Shown here piece by piece: positions 23,260 through 31,860 of a stretch of DNA of 64,000 nt. Below the pieces are notes generated by a model. The model was given only the letters and a program-made list of their open reading frames with translations, searched no databases and was not told the DNA's origin. The number at the start of each line of letters is the position of its first letter. Within the stretch, counting starts at the first letter, position 1. The position numbers were made by a program, and so were the translations under genes. Source of the stretch: Paludibacteraceae bacterium (GTDB lineage Bacteria; Bacteroidota; Bacteroidia; Bacteroidales; Paludibacteraceae). Where the stretch lies: positions 1-64,000 of the forward strand of contig JAFTSS010000083.1 in assembly GCA_017467185.1 (NCBI GenBank), written 5' to 3'.

Positions 23260-25260
23260 ATGATTATAAAACGTATAAACATAAGTAATTATAAGACTTA
23301 TTTGTCGTTGGATTTGGATTTGTCGGTAGATGAAGAACGTCCAATTATTTTGATTGGCGGTATGAATGGTGGTGGTAAAACAACATTGTTCGAGGCTATT
23401 TGTGGTGCTTTGTATGGCTTGAATATAAATACAAAAGAGGAGTTTGAGGAGTTGTTGAATAATGGGGCAGTGGGTAGTGTTACGCCAGAAATAAAGTTGG
23501 AAGTTACGTTTGTGGGGGTAGTGCTTAACCAAGAACAGCGATATGTGTTGCGTAGGTCGTATAAACTAAATCCGAATGATAAGCCTGTAGAAAGTGTTTA
23601 TCTAAACATGAATGGAAATGTATTTACTTATGGAACTGCTACACCTGCGTTGCAAAGAGCACAAAGCGAACAACAAGTAAACAAAATAATAAAAGCTAAT
23701 TTGCCACAAGAACTAAGTAAATATTTCTTGTTCGATGCTATGCAATCAAGCGAGTTGTTGAAGAAAAATGTGTTTGCTCAGATAATTAAAGATAATATTG
23801 AGAATGTGATGGGTTTCAAAAAATATCTTCAATTGAAACGAGCAGCAGAGCATGCTCAGCAAGAAAGAGCACAACAACGTTTGGAGGCAGAACAAGAATA
23901 TAAAGAGTATGAAAGATTATGTGCCGAGAAACGAGAAAAAGAGGTGCAATTTGCAGATATTGAGGCTAAAGAAGATTTGATTTGTAGATACTTGATTGAT
24001 AGTAAAGAGGATTATGAACGTGCTAAGTCGGGAGTGGAAACTTCAGCTCAATTAAAAAGTAAAATAGCCTCGTTGGATGATAAGATAAATGATACAATTA
24101 AGCGATCAACTGATTATAATGAAAATTTGAAAGCGTTTGTTGAAGATATAGAATCGACTGTGTTTTTGCCAAAATTGTTGTCGAATAATATGGCGGAATT
24201 AGGCAATATAATAAAGATAAAAGAGGAGTTGAAACGTGAGGGGGATGCGGTTTATTCGCTTGATATGTTAAAAGATGTAACGTCGAAAATAGTTGCATAT
24301 TTGCGTGAAATGGGACTATGTGAAGATGTGGTAGATGAAAATAATGTGGTAAATTATGTGATAGCATTGCAAAATCAGAATAGACCAATTGATCCATACG
24401 CATTTTTAGACGATAGTGAAGTTGATAGATTTAACTATTTATTAAACAATGCACAAGCAAATCCATTTTTAGCGTTAGATCAGTTGCGCATGTCGATAAA
24501 TACTCAAATAGAGAGTTTGGATTCGTGGGAAATGCAACGAGAATCATTGCAACGTTCGTTTACGGGAGGTAATGAAGATTTGGTGCGTGCATATCAAAGT
24601 AAAGAACGAGAATTGCAACAATTAAAGGATGATAAATCAAAATTGCAAAAAGAGATAGAGCGATTGAAAACAAATATTCATCGTATTGATATTCAAATAC
24701 AGCAAGAACCAGATGTGAAATATGATACGTTGATGAAGTTAAAACCATTCTTTGAAGAAGTTGCAAGTACGTTGTTGAAGAAGAAAAAGGCTCGTATTGA
24801 AACAGAAATGCAACAACAATTAAACGAATTGTTGATTTCGTACAAAGGGCATATCGCAAGGGTAGAGTTATCGGAAACATTAGAGAATTTCAGTATAAAA
24901 ATGTATCATACAGCAGGTAATCAAATTTCATTAAGTCAGTTGAATGCAGCGTCTAAACAGATATTTATTCAGGTGTTGTTGAAAGTGTTGCGAGGCTTGG
25001 GGGATTATAATCCACCTGTGATGATAGATACAGTGATGGGAGTATTGGATAATGAGAGTCGTGATGCGTTGATGGAGGAGTATTTTCCTCAGTTAGCAGA
25101 ACAAACTATATTACTTTGTACTACTTCGGAGATTCGTATAAACGAAGATTATCACAAATTAGAGCCTTTTATTTCGAGAACATACACGTTGGTGCGTGAT
25201 GTGGAGAGTCAGAGTACTTATGTTGAAGATGGATATTTTGGTGTAACTTTAAATGCTTGA
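23260..25260 (+). CDS. DndD-like SMC-type ATPase
   Basis: A 666-residue ATPase. The start MIIKRINISNYKTYLSLDL and Walker A IGGMNGGGKTT (about 32-42) followed by EAICGALYGL match DndD and related AAA_23 proteins. Two coiled-coil regions (about 190-285 and 430-490) flank a middle hinge. The C terminus has the ABC-type SQLNAASKQIF signature, then PVMIDTVMGVLD, a Walker B-like strand. In Dnd systems DndD works with DndC/DndE in phosphorothioation; here no DndA, B or C is adjacent. AAGGAGG precedes the start. It overlaps the next gene by 8 bp. Confidence 0.85.
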   Translation: MIIKRINISNYKTYLSLDLDLSVDEERPIILIGGMNGGGKTTLFEAICGALYGLNINTKEEFEELLNNGAVGSVTPEIKLEVTFVGVVLNQEQRYVLRRSYKLNPNDKPVESVYLNMNGNVFTYGTATPALQRAQSEQQVNKIIKANLPQELSKYFLFDAMQSSELLKKNVFAQIIKDNIENVMGFKKYLQLKRAAEHAQQERAQQRLEAEQEYKEYERLCAEKREKEVQFADIEAKEDLICRYLIDSKEDYERAKSGVETSAQLKSKIASLDDKINDTIKRSTDYNENLKAFVEDIESTVFLPKLLSNNMAELGNIIKIKEELKREGDAVYSLDMLKDVTSKIVAYLREMGLCEDVVDENNVVNYVIALQNQNRPIDPYAFLDDSEVDRFNYLLNNAQANPFLALDQLRMSINTQIESLDSWEMQRESLQRSFTGGNEDLVRAYQSKERELQQLKDDKSKLQKEIERLKTNIHRIDIQIQQEPDVKYDTLMKLKPFFEEVASTLLKKKKARIETEMQQQLNELLISYKGHIARVELSETLENFSIKMYHTAGNQISLSQLNAASKQIFIQVLLKVLRGLGDYNPPVMIDTVMGVLDNESRDALMEEYFPQLAEQTILLCTTSEIRINEDYHKLEPFISRTYTLVRDVESQSTYVEDGYFGVTLNA

Positions 25261-26839
25261 TATTATGGAAATTTCTTTTTATGAAGTAAAACAAGCCGAG
25301 GGCATTTTGGATGAATTAAGTGATGTAAAAGAAAAGATTGAAGAGAAAATAAATCTTGTGAAAATGGTAGGTAATGCAAAGCGTGTTACATTGACCAATA
25401 ATAAGGTGATGCGTATATGTTTTTTGGTGGGATTGTTTAGTGTTGGTAAAAGAGATATGGAACATGTGAAAAATGTTGTGTTATCACGTAATAGCCAGCG
25501 TATTGTTGCTAGTTTTTTTTCTACGAAAAATATGTCGACTCTTTATTCTGCAATGCTTAAGTTGCGTTATAAAGATTATGAAATAGATTGGACTGATGTG
25601 ACGTTGTTGTCGAAAATAATTGCATACGAAATGTTGAGAGGTAGAACTCATTTGTTGGATGATAATAATCTTAATAACTTTTTGTATGCTACATCGGTGA
25701 AGGGAGTAGGTAATAATATACCAGCATTAGAATTATTGATAGGTGATTATGGCGATGATATTGATGCTGTATTGGATGTGAATAGTCGTGCAATTACTAA
25801 TTCTCAGATACTTGTCGCAGGCGCAACAGGTTCAGGTAAAACTAATTTGTTGGCAGTGCTAATAGAACAAATACGTTCGCGGAGTATCGAAACGCAATAT
25901 CCAGTCAATTTCTTGTTGTTTGATTACAAAGGAGAATTTTCTGATATTGCAAATAATCATTGGCTTAAATATTTTGAAGTTGATCGTTCGGCAATATTAG
26001 ACCCAGTGTCGGCTCCGCTGCCATTTACACCATTTAAAGATTTTTCGGGATGCACAATCAATGAAATCAATCTTTATTCGACAGAAATGGCAACTGCTCT
26101 TTGCGCTATAGATAACGCTCGTATAAGTGCAAATATGAGTAATCGTTTGAGTGAGGCTATTGTTGAGGCTTATAAAAAAACTGAAGGTAAACCTATTGAC
26201 TTTGAATTGATTTTGAATTGTTATGTAGCATTGATGAATTCCGACAAAGATGATAGTGTTACGTCTGTACTTAAAAATCTCATTCGTGTTAATCTGTTTG
26301 AAAAAGAGGATAAGATTGATTTGATAGGTGAGTCTTTTATTGTGAAAATGGATTCTTTTCCTAAAGATGGACCTATTGCGAAAGCAATTGTTTATTTTGT
26401 TGTTTCAAAATTGAATATTATTTATGAAAAATTAGAGCCTCAAGCAATGAGCGAAGATTACGTGCAATTGCGGCATTTTACTATAATTGATGAAGCGCAT
26501 TATATGCTTGATTTTGATAATCGTCCGCTGAGGAATTTGATTGCAGTAGGACGTAATAAAGGATTGAGTATTATTTTAGCTACTCAAAATATGGCAAGTT
26601 TTAAAAGTAAATATTTTGATTTTTATGCAAATGCACAATATCCTTTAATTATGAAGCAACAAACAATATCAAATGATGTTATAAAGGATTTATTTGGTGT
26701 TGTAGGAAAAGAATTGCAAGATATTTGTTCTGAAATAGCAGGGTTACAAAAAGGAGAATTGATAATTAAAGATCAAACCGCTTTTGTATTAGACTTAGGT
26801 AAAAAATATAAGAAAATAAAAGTTTCTTATTTGATTTGA
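25253..26839 (+). CDS. DndE-like domain fused to a HerA/DUF87 ATPase
   Basis: A 528-residue protein. Residues ~40-140 (VTLTNNKVMRICFLVGL, then TLYSAMLKLRYKDYE and IAYEMLRGRTHLLDD) follow the DndE pattern of a NVLCR-like helix, an LYxALLKQRC-like helix and an LHRGIxYL-like end. From about 175 comes a HerA-type hexameric translocase: Walker A GATGSGKTNLL (190-200), NFLLFDYKGEF, Walker B TIIDEAHYML near 405 and LATQN as sensor. It starts inside the dndD-like gene and ends the operon. HerA proteins pump DNA and often pair with nucleases. The DndE call is from pattern reading and needs a profile search. Confidence 0.8.
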   Translation: MLDIMEISFYEVKQAEGILDELSDVKEKIEEKINLVKMVGNAKRVTLTNNKVMRICFLVGLFSVGKRDMEHVKNVVLSRNSQRIVASFFSTKNMSTLYSAMLKLRYKDYEIDWTDVTLLSKIIAYEMLRGRTHLLDDNNLNNFLYATSVKGVGNNIPALELLIGDYGDDIDAVLDVNSRAITNSQILVAGATGSGKTNLLAVLIEQIRSRSIETQYPVNFLLFDYKGEFSDIANNHWLKYFEVDRSAILDPVSAPLPFTPFKDFSGCTINEINLYSTEMATALCAIDNARISANMSNRLSEAIVEAYKKTEGKPIDFELILNCYVALMNSDKDDSVTSVLKNLIRVNLFEKEDKIDLIGESFIVKMDSFPKDGPIAKAIVYFVVSKLNIIYEKLEPQAMSEDYVQLRHFTIIDEAHYMLDFDNRPLRNLIAVGRNKGLSIILATQNMASFKSKYFDFYANAQYPLIMKQQTISNDVIKDLFGVVGKELQDICSEIAGLQKGELIIKDQTAFVLDLGKKYKKIKVSYLI

Positions 26840-26847
26840 TTTTTTTT

Positions 26848-26959
26848 CGATTATAACCCGAAAAATGCAATAAAATCACTTGAATTTCCGATTATAACCC
26901 GAAAAATATGTAAATTTTGGTCGTTTTCTTGGTTATAATCGGAAATTTTATTATCTTTG
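26848..26959 (+). promoter_or_regulatory. Promoter and operator repeats of the DUF4143 ATPase
   Basis: Two direct copies of CGATTATAACCCGAAAAAT (26848-26866 and 26889-26907), and an inverted copy in which AATTTCCGATTATAACC (26883-26899) pairs with GGTTATAATCGGAAATT (26931-26947). The inverted copy covers the spacer of TTG (26929-26931) and TATCTTTG (26952-26959). This looks like a self-regulating operator and separates the gene from the upstream operon. Confidence 0.7.
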
Positions 26960-26990
26960 CATCGGATTTGAAAAAGAAAAGGAGGTAATT

Positions 26991-28211
26991 ATGATAAAAA
27001 GAGAGTTATATTTAGAAAAGTTGCGACCATTTATAGATAAGCCAATTATAAAAGTTATAACTGGAATTAGACGTTGTGGTAAGTCGGAGTTGCTGAAAAT
27101 GGTTAGAAAAGAGGTGGTTGAGCGTGGGGTGGCGGAAGAGCAAATTGTGTATGTGAACTTTGAGAGTTTTGCATGGCGTAGTTATGCTACTGCTGAGGCG
27201 TTGTATGATTATTTGGATAAAAAGAGAGAAGAAGCTAAGGGTGAGAAATTGTATCTGTTTGTTGATGAAATTCAAGAGGTGAAAGAGTGGGAAAAAGTGA
27301 TAAATTCGGTGTATGCCGATTGGGATGTGGATGTCTATATAACAGGTTCAAATTCGAGATTATTGTCGTCGGAATTATCTACTTATTTGGCTGGACGATA
27401 TATTGAGATTAGGGTTTTCCCATTGTCGTTTAAAGAATTTTTGTTCTTTAAAAATGGCGATAAGGTGTTGGGTAAAACTGATATATTAGATGCTTTTGAT
27501 GTTTATTTGCGTCAAGGTGGATTTCCTGTGGCTCATATAAATAGTTATAAAGATGCAGAAATATATCAGCTTGTGTCGGATATTTATGCGTCGGTGTTGT
27601 TGCGTGACACGATTCAACGCTATAATATTCGTAATGTTGATATGTTAGAGCGATTGGTCGCCTTTCTGTTTGATAATTTGGGTAATTGTTTTAGTGCCAA
27701 AAATATAATTGCATATCTTAAAAATCAGCAGCGAAAGTTGGATTATGAAACACTTTATAACTATTTGCAAGCTTTAGAGTCGTCGTTTATTGTATATAAG
27801 GTGCCTCGATATGATTTGAAAGGGAAAGAGTTGTTGCAAACCAATGAAAAGTATTTTATATCGGATTTGTCGTTGATTTATGCTCATCGTGGTTATACCC
27901 CCGAATTGATTTCGGGAATGTTAGAAAATCTTGTTTTTCTTGAATTGATGCGTCAAGGGTATATAGTGTATGTGGGAAAAGGTGCTAATTATGAAGTAGA
28001 TTTTGTGGGCATTAAACAAGATAAGAAGGTTTATGTGCAGGTGTCGTATCGTATTGATTCGATAGAAACTCGTGATAGAGAGTTGAAACCTTTCCGTTTG
28101 ATTAATGATAATTATCCAAAATATCTGGTTACGACCGATAGTTTGATGGCGGGGAATATTGATGGAGTGGAGTGTATGCATATAGCCGATTTTTTGTTGC
28201 GTGATATATAG
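26991..28211 (+). CDS. AAA_14 / DUF4143 ATPase
   Basis: A 406-residue member of the stand-alone mobile ATPase group. Walker A GIRRCGKSELL (about 26-36), Walker B LYLFVDEIQE, sensor VYITGSNSRLLS, AGRYIEIRVFPLSFKEF, and the DUF4143 C-terminal domain ending in a nuclease-like fold (NYEVDFVGIKQDKKVYVQVSY). Preceded by AAAGGAGGT. Similar genes are scattered in bacterial genomes with repeats at their promoters; function is unproven. It has its own promoter, so it is probably not part of the Mod-Res system. Confidence 0.87.
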   Translation: MIKRELYLEKLRPFIDKPIIKVITGIRRCGKSELLKMVRKEVVERGVAEEQIVYVNFESFAWRSYATAEALYDYLDKKREEAKGEKLYLFVDEIQEVKEWEKVINSVYADWDVDVYITGSNSRLLSSELSTYLAGRYIEIRVFPLSFKEFLFFKNGDKVLGKTDILDAFDVYLRQGGFPVAHINSYKDAEIYQLVSDIYASVLLRDTIQRYNIRNVDMLERLVAFLFDNLGNCFSAKNIIAYLKNQQRKLDYETLYNYLQALESSFIVYKVPRYDLKGKELLQTNEKYFISDLSLIYAHRGYTPELISGMLENLVFLELMRQGYIVYVGKGANYEVDFVGIKQDKKVYVQVSYRIDSIETRDRELKPFRLINDNYPKYLVTTDSLMAGNIDGVECMHIADFLLRDI

Positions 28212-28243
28212 TTTGTTGCGGTTAAAATTTTATTATACAAATA

Positions 28244-28275
28244 TTTGGTAGTTTCGGAAAAAAGTTGTAACTTTG
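28244..28275 (+). promoter_or_regulatory. Promoter of rpsF-rpsR-rplI
   Basis: TTTG (28244-28247), 20 nt, TAACTTTG (28268-28275). The transcript would start near 28281. Confidence 0.7.
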
Positions 28276-28366
28276 CATCCGATTTTGCGAGGTGTGCTCT
28301 GTGATGGAGTGGGGCTCGTGTAAATAACAAATAATCAATAATTTATTAACAAAAAATTCTATCATT
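28276..28366 (+). promoter_or_regulatory. rpsF leader, possible S6:S18 binding site
   Basis: The leader begins with ATCCGA and then GCGAG...GGCTCGT, a short GC-rich hairpin region (28286-28320) before an AT-rich stretch. S6:S18 complexes bind a CCG-bearing leader stem in many bacteria. The placement is right, but the structure is only suggestive. Confidence 0.35.
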
Positions 28367-28711
28367 ATGATGAATCATTATGAAACAGCTTTCATTTTGA
28401 CTCCCGTTTTGTCTGATGTTCAGATGAAGGAAGCTGTAGAAAAATTCAAAGGTTTCTTGGTAGCTAATGGCGCAGAAATCGAAAATGAGGAGTTATGGGG
28501 TTTGAAAAAATTGGCTTACCCAATCCAAAAGAAATCAACTGGTTTCTATTCACTTCTTCAATTCAAAGCTGAGCCTAGCATCGTTGCTAAACTCGAATTG
28601 CAATTCCGTCGTGATGAGCGCGTACTCCGTTTCTTGACATTCCGTCTTGACAAATACGCTCTCGAATATGCTAATAAACGTATTAACAAAGCTAAACAAG
28701 AGGAGAAATAA
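28367..28711 (+). CDS. rpsF: 30S ribosomal protein S6
   Basis: A 114-residue S6: [18 protein letters not shown] at the start, [22 protein letters not shown] in the middle, [18 protein letters not shown] toward the end, and a basic tail. Two ATGs are adjacent (28367 and 28370). It pairs with S18 in the platform of the small subunit. First gene of rpsF-rpsR-rplI. Confidence 0.97.
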   Translation: MMNHYETAFILTPVLSDVQMKEAVEKFKGFLVANGAEIENEELWGLKKLAYPIQKKSTGFYSLLQFKAEPSIVAKLELQFRRDERVLRFLTFRLDKYALEYANKRINKAKQEEK

Positions 28712-28714
28712 TTT

Positions 28715-28981
28715 ATGGCAGCAAATCAAGAAGTACGTTATTTGACTCCTGTTGCAGTCGATAACACAAAGAAAAAATATTGCCGTTTCAAAAAAATGGG
28801 CATTAAATATGTAGATTATAAAGACCCTGAGTTCTTGAAAAAATTCTTGAACGAACAAGGTAAAATCCTTCCACGTCGTATCACTGGTACTTCGTTGAAA
28901 TTCCAACGCAAAGTTGCGCAAGCTGTTAAACGTGCTCGCCACCTCGCTTTGCTCCCTTATGTAACTGATATGTTGAAATAA
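28715..28981 (+). CDS. rpsR: 30S ribosomal protein S18
   Basis: An 88-residue S18 with [28 protein letters not shown] and [19 protein letters not shown]. Starts 3 bp after rpsF. Confidence 0.97.
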   Translation: MAANQEVRYLTPVAVDNTKKKYCRFKKMGIKYVDYKDPEFLKKFLNEQGKILPRRITGTSLKFQRKVAQAVKRARHLALLPYVTDMLK

Positions 28982-29000
28982 TAAAACTGGAGGAATATAT

Positions 29001-29456
29001 ATGGAACTTATTTTGAAAGAAGACGTAGCAAACTTGGGCTACAAAGACGATATCGTAAACGTTAAACGTGGTTACGGTCGTAACTACCTTATTCCTACAG
29101 GTAAAGCTGTTATCGCTACTGAATCAGCTCGTAAAGTGTTGGCTGAAAACCTTCGTCAACGTGCTCACAAATTGGCTCAAATCAAAGCTGATGCTGAAGC
29201 TATGGCTGAAAAAATCAACGGCCTTGAAATCACTATCGTTACTAAAACTTCTGCTACTGGTACTATCTTTGGTGCTGTTAACAGCATCCAAGTGGCTGAA
29301 GAATTGGCTAAACTTGGTCACGAAATCGACCGCAAAACTATCGTTATTAAAGACGCTATCAAAGAAGTTGGTACTTATAGCGCAGTAGTTAAACTTCACA
29401 AAGAAGTTGCTGCTACTATCACTTTGAACGTAGTTGCTGAAGCTGCTGCTGAATAA
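29001..29456 (+). CDS. rplI: 50S ribosomal protein L9
   Basis: A 151-residue L9: MELILKEDVANLGYKDDIV and VKRGYGRNYLIPTGKA, then a long helix linking to the C-terminal domain. Preceded by GGAGG; codons are strongly biased, as expected for high expression. Followed by a terminator. Confidence 0.97.
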   Translation: MELILKEDVANLGYKDDIVNVKRGYGRNYLIPTGKAVIATESARKVLAENLRQRAHKLAQIKADAEAMAEKINGLEITIVTKTSATGTIFGAVNSIQVAEELAKLGHEIDRKTIVIKDAIKEVGTYSAVVKLHKEVAATITLNVVAEAAAE

Positions 29457-29487
29457 TTGCGATAAGCAATAGCAAAAATTTGATAAT

Positions 29488-29534
29488 AAAAAAATAGAAC
29501 TCGACAAATTTATTTGTTAGAGTTCTATTTTTTT
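29488..29534 (+). terminator. Terminator of rpsF-rpsR-rplI
   Basis: AAAAATAGAACTC / GAGTTCTATTTTT stem with an inner AAAT/ATTT pair and a T run. Confidence 0.85.
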
Positions 29535-29586
29535 ATATTGGTGTCAGAGGGAAAGAATATATGTTGGTCTTAATACTTTTCTTTCT

Positions 29587-29672
29587 GTCGCACCTTCGGC
29601 GCTTAGGTTTTTATAATTCGTTACCGGGGGTTAACACCCCCGGCTATGTTCTATCACGCCTTCGGCGTTTTT
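29587..29672. repeat. Dispersed palindromic element with CCGGGGGTTAACACCCCCGG core
   Basis: The core at 29624-29643 is a near-perfect palindrome. It is flanked by two related short arms, CGCACCTTCGGCGC and CACGCCTTCGGCGTT. The rest of the 29457-29810 spacer has only terminators. Confidence 0.6.
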
Positions 29673-29773
29673 TTTCTTTTGTATTATAAAAATTTGTGAT
29701 AACAAATTATTCTTTTATTTGTCTATTGTCGCTCGTAGCAATTATCACGACCGAAGGGTGTAATAATCGATAT

Positions 29774-29814
29774 AAAAAAATCCGTCATTCAATTGAATGA
29801 CGGATTTTTTTTAT
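29774..29814. terminator. Bidirectional terminator between rplI and the beta-barrel gene
   Basis: Perfect palindrome AAATCCGTCATTCA / TGAATGACGGATTT with A and T tracts at the ends, touching the stop of the minus-strand gene. Confidence 0.88.
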
Positions 29815-30470
29815 CTTCTTCTATATTTATCTTTCTTTTTGTTGTCACCTGCTATACGATAGCCAATAGAGGCTTGTATCGAATGTAATGGCTTGTTGTT
29901 TAATGTAGTGCCTTTATCGTTTTTGTACTTATATATATCTTGGATGAGATTGTATCTTACATCAAGTGTTATGCGCCAAATGTCGAATCCTATACCGCAG
30001 TCGAGTCCAAGTCGCGTTTCGCGTAGAGATTGTGTTAGTGATTCGGCATCATCGAATGTGTCGGCTATGGTAGATCCTATGTTGAAACTGAATTTTGGAC
30101 CAGCCATTAGTCGCATTTTGAACATTTTGGTATTAGCTAAATGCACGCCTAATAGAACAGGAACATCGATTGTGTTGATTTGATATTTTTTATTTTCGTG
30201 TAGATTTTTATTTTCGTAATTTAATGTACTACTATAGTTGTAGTAGTTGAATAATGCTTCAGGTTGTACATACCATGTACGACCCATACGCATATAAAGC
30301 CCTAAATGGAATCCGTTTTGGAGATTACTTGATACATTAAATACATCTTCGAACGATTGATTTTGTTCGAGTGTTGTACTATATCCTCCCTTAACTCCAA
30401 TCGAAAACCATTGTGCGTTGATATTTATAACACAAATTAAAAATAATATGAGCCAGCAACTTCTTTTCAT
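29811..30470 (-). CDS. Outer-membrane beta-barrel protein (porin-like, PF13568 type)
   Basis: A 219-residue protein with signal peptide MKRSCWLILFLICVININAQ. The body alternates in the manner of an eight-stranded barrel: FSIGVKGGYSTT at the start, LGLYMRMGRTWYVQPEALF, then VPVLLGVHLANTKMFKMRLMAGP and SIQASIGYRIAG near the end. A basic tail (KKKDKYRRR) follows. Ligand or role unknown. Confidence 0.8.
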   Translation of the reverse strand: MKRSCWLILFLICVININAQWFSIGVKGGYSTTLEQNQSFEDVFNVSSNLQNGFHLGLYMRMGRTWYVQPEALFNYYNYSSTLNYENKNLHENKKYQINTIDVPVLLGVHLANTKMFKMRLMAGPKFSFNIGSTIADTFDDAESLTQSLRETRLGLDCGIGFDIWRITLDVRYNLIQDIYKYKNDKGTTLNNKPLHSIQASIGYRIAGDNKKKDKYRRR

Positions 30471-30628
30471 TATAGTTTGTATTTTTATCTAAAACGTTGA
30501 ATAAGATAGAAATATTATGTGTGGTTTTATTAATATTAGATAAAAATTGTGTTGAAAGGTTTAATAACATTGCCATCTTTACGCATTAATAGAGCATAAA
30601 GATGGCAATATTTATTTAATGTGTGTGA

Positions 30629-31657
30629 TTATTTTTCCCAATCGAGGATAACTTTACCGCACATACCAGATTCCATAACGTCGAAACCTTTTTGGAAGTC
30701 ATCAACAGAGAAGTGGTGAGTGATAACTGGAGTAAGGTCGAGACCAGAAATCAACATTTGTTGCATTTGATACCAAGTTTCCCACATTTCACGACCGTAG
30801 ATACCTTTGATAGTGAGTGATTTAAAGATGATGTCGCTCCAATCTACAGTTGTTGTAGGAGGAAGGATACCAAGTTGTGCAATTTTTGAACCATTGTACA
30901 TATTAGCAACCATGTCGCGGAATGCGATAGGAGAACCTGACATTTCAAGACCTACGTCGAAACCACGGATACCGAGTTTTTCCATTGCACCAGCAACTGT
31001 TTCGCCTTTAGTAGCATTGACAGTCATTGTTGCACCCATTTTTTTTGCGATGTCGAGACGATAGTCGTTTAAGTCAGTAACTACTACGTTTTTAGCACCA
31101 GCAAAGCGAGCAATTGCAGTAGCCATAGTACCGATAAGACCAGCACCTGTGATGAGTACGTCTTCGCCTAACAATGGGAATGACAATGCAGTGTGAGTTG
31201 CATTACCGAATGGGTCCATGATAGCAGCCATATCGTCAGTGATACGGTCGTCGAGTTTAACTACGTTAGACTCAGGAATGCAAAGGTATTCAGCAAATGC
31301 ACCATCTCGGTTAACACCAACACCGATACTGTTTTCGCAGATGTGTTCTTTGCCACGGCGGCAGTTACGGCAGTGACCACAAGCAATGTGACCTTCGCCT
31401 GTTACGCGGTCGCCCACTTTGATATTGCGAACGCCTGCGCCTACTTCTGCTACTATACCAACATATTCATGACCGATAGTCATAGGTGTTTTGATAGTTT
31501 TTTGGCTCCATTCGTCCCATTTATATATGTGGAGGTCAGTACCGCAAATAGCAGTTTTTTTGATTTTGATGAGAACATCATTGACACCAACTTTTGGCAT
31601 TGGCACGTCTTCCATCCAAATACCTTTGGTTGCCTCTTTTTTTACTAAAGCTTTCAT
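30629..31657 (-). CDS. tdh: L-threonine 3-dehydrogenase
   Basis: A 342-residue zinc-dependent medium-chain dehydrogenase. Catalytic zinc region [13 protein letters not shown] and GHEYVG, structural zinc cysteines [15 protein letters not shown], Rossmann motif GAGLIGTMA. It oxidizes L-threonine with NAD+ to 2-amino-3-ketobutyrate, which kbl (upstream, same strand) cleaves to glycine and acetyl-CoA. The 200-bp kbl-tdh spacer is made of repeats, and a 41-bp cassette containing the tdh ATG has an inverted copy at the NUDIX gene. Confidence 0.95.
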   Translation of the reverse strand: MKALVKKEATKGIWMEDVPMPKVGVNDVLIKIKKTAICGTDLHIYKWDEWSQKTIKTPMTIGHEYVGIVAEVGAGVRNIKVGDRVTGEGHIACGHCRNCRRGKEHICENSIGVGVNRDGAFAEYLCIPESNVVKLDDRITDDMAAIMDPFGNATHTALSFPLLGEDVLITGAGLIGTMATAIARFAGAKNVVVTDLNDYRLDIAKKMGATMTVNATKGETVAGAMEKLGIRGFDVGLEMSGSPIAFRDMVANMYNGSKIAQLGILPPTTTVDWSDIIFKSLTIKGIYGREMWETWYQMQQMLISGLDLTPVITHHFSVDDFQKGFDVMESGMCGKVILDWEK

Positions 31658-31850
31658 ATTTTAGATTTTTAGTAGCGAGTAGCGAGTAACGAGACTTTTT
31701 TGTACTCGGCTTCGCCTCGTTAGTTTTTAGATGTTTATTAGCGAAATACGAGATATGAGACTTTCTCGGTTTCACCTTGTTTATTTTATTATATATTTTA
31801 GACACAAGATGCGAAACTTTGTCTCGTGTCTCGTGTCTAAAATCTTGTAT
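31655..31850. repeat. Repeat-filled kbl-tdh spacer with 41-bp start-codon cassette
   Basis: Positions 31655-31695 (including the tdh ATG) match 35324-35364 in inverted orientation at 40 of 41 bases; the cassette contains GTAGCGA/GTAACGA heptamers. Further heptamers (TACGAGA, TATGAGA and CGTGTCT types) continue to about 31850. Confidence 0.75.
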
Positions 31851-31860
31851 CTAGAGAAAT

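Noticed and set aside
26991..28211. DUF4143 ATPase as sixth gene of the defence operon
   Set aside because: It has its own promoter and operator repeats and is a common stand-alone mobile gene.
29068..29388. Long plus-strand frame overlapping rplI
   Set aside because: Shadow of a strongly biased ribosomal gene; rich in Leu/Lys by frame shift.
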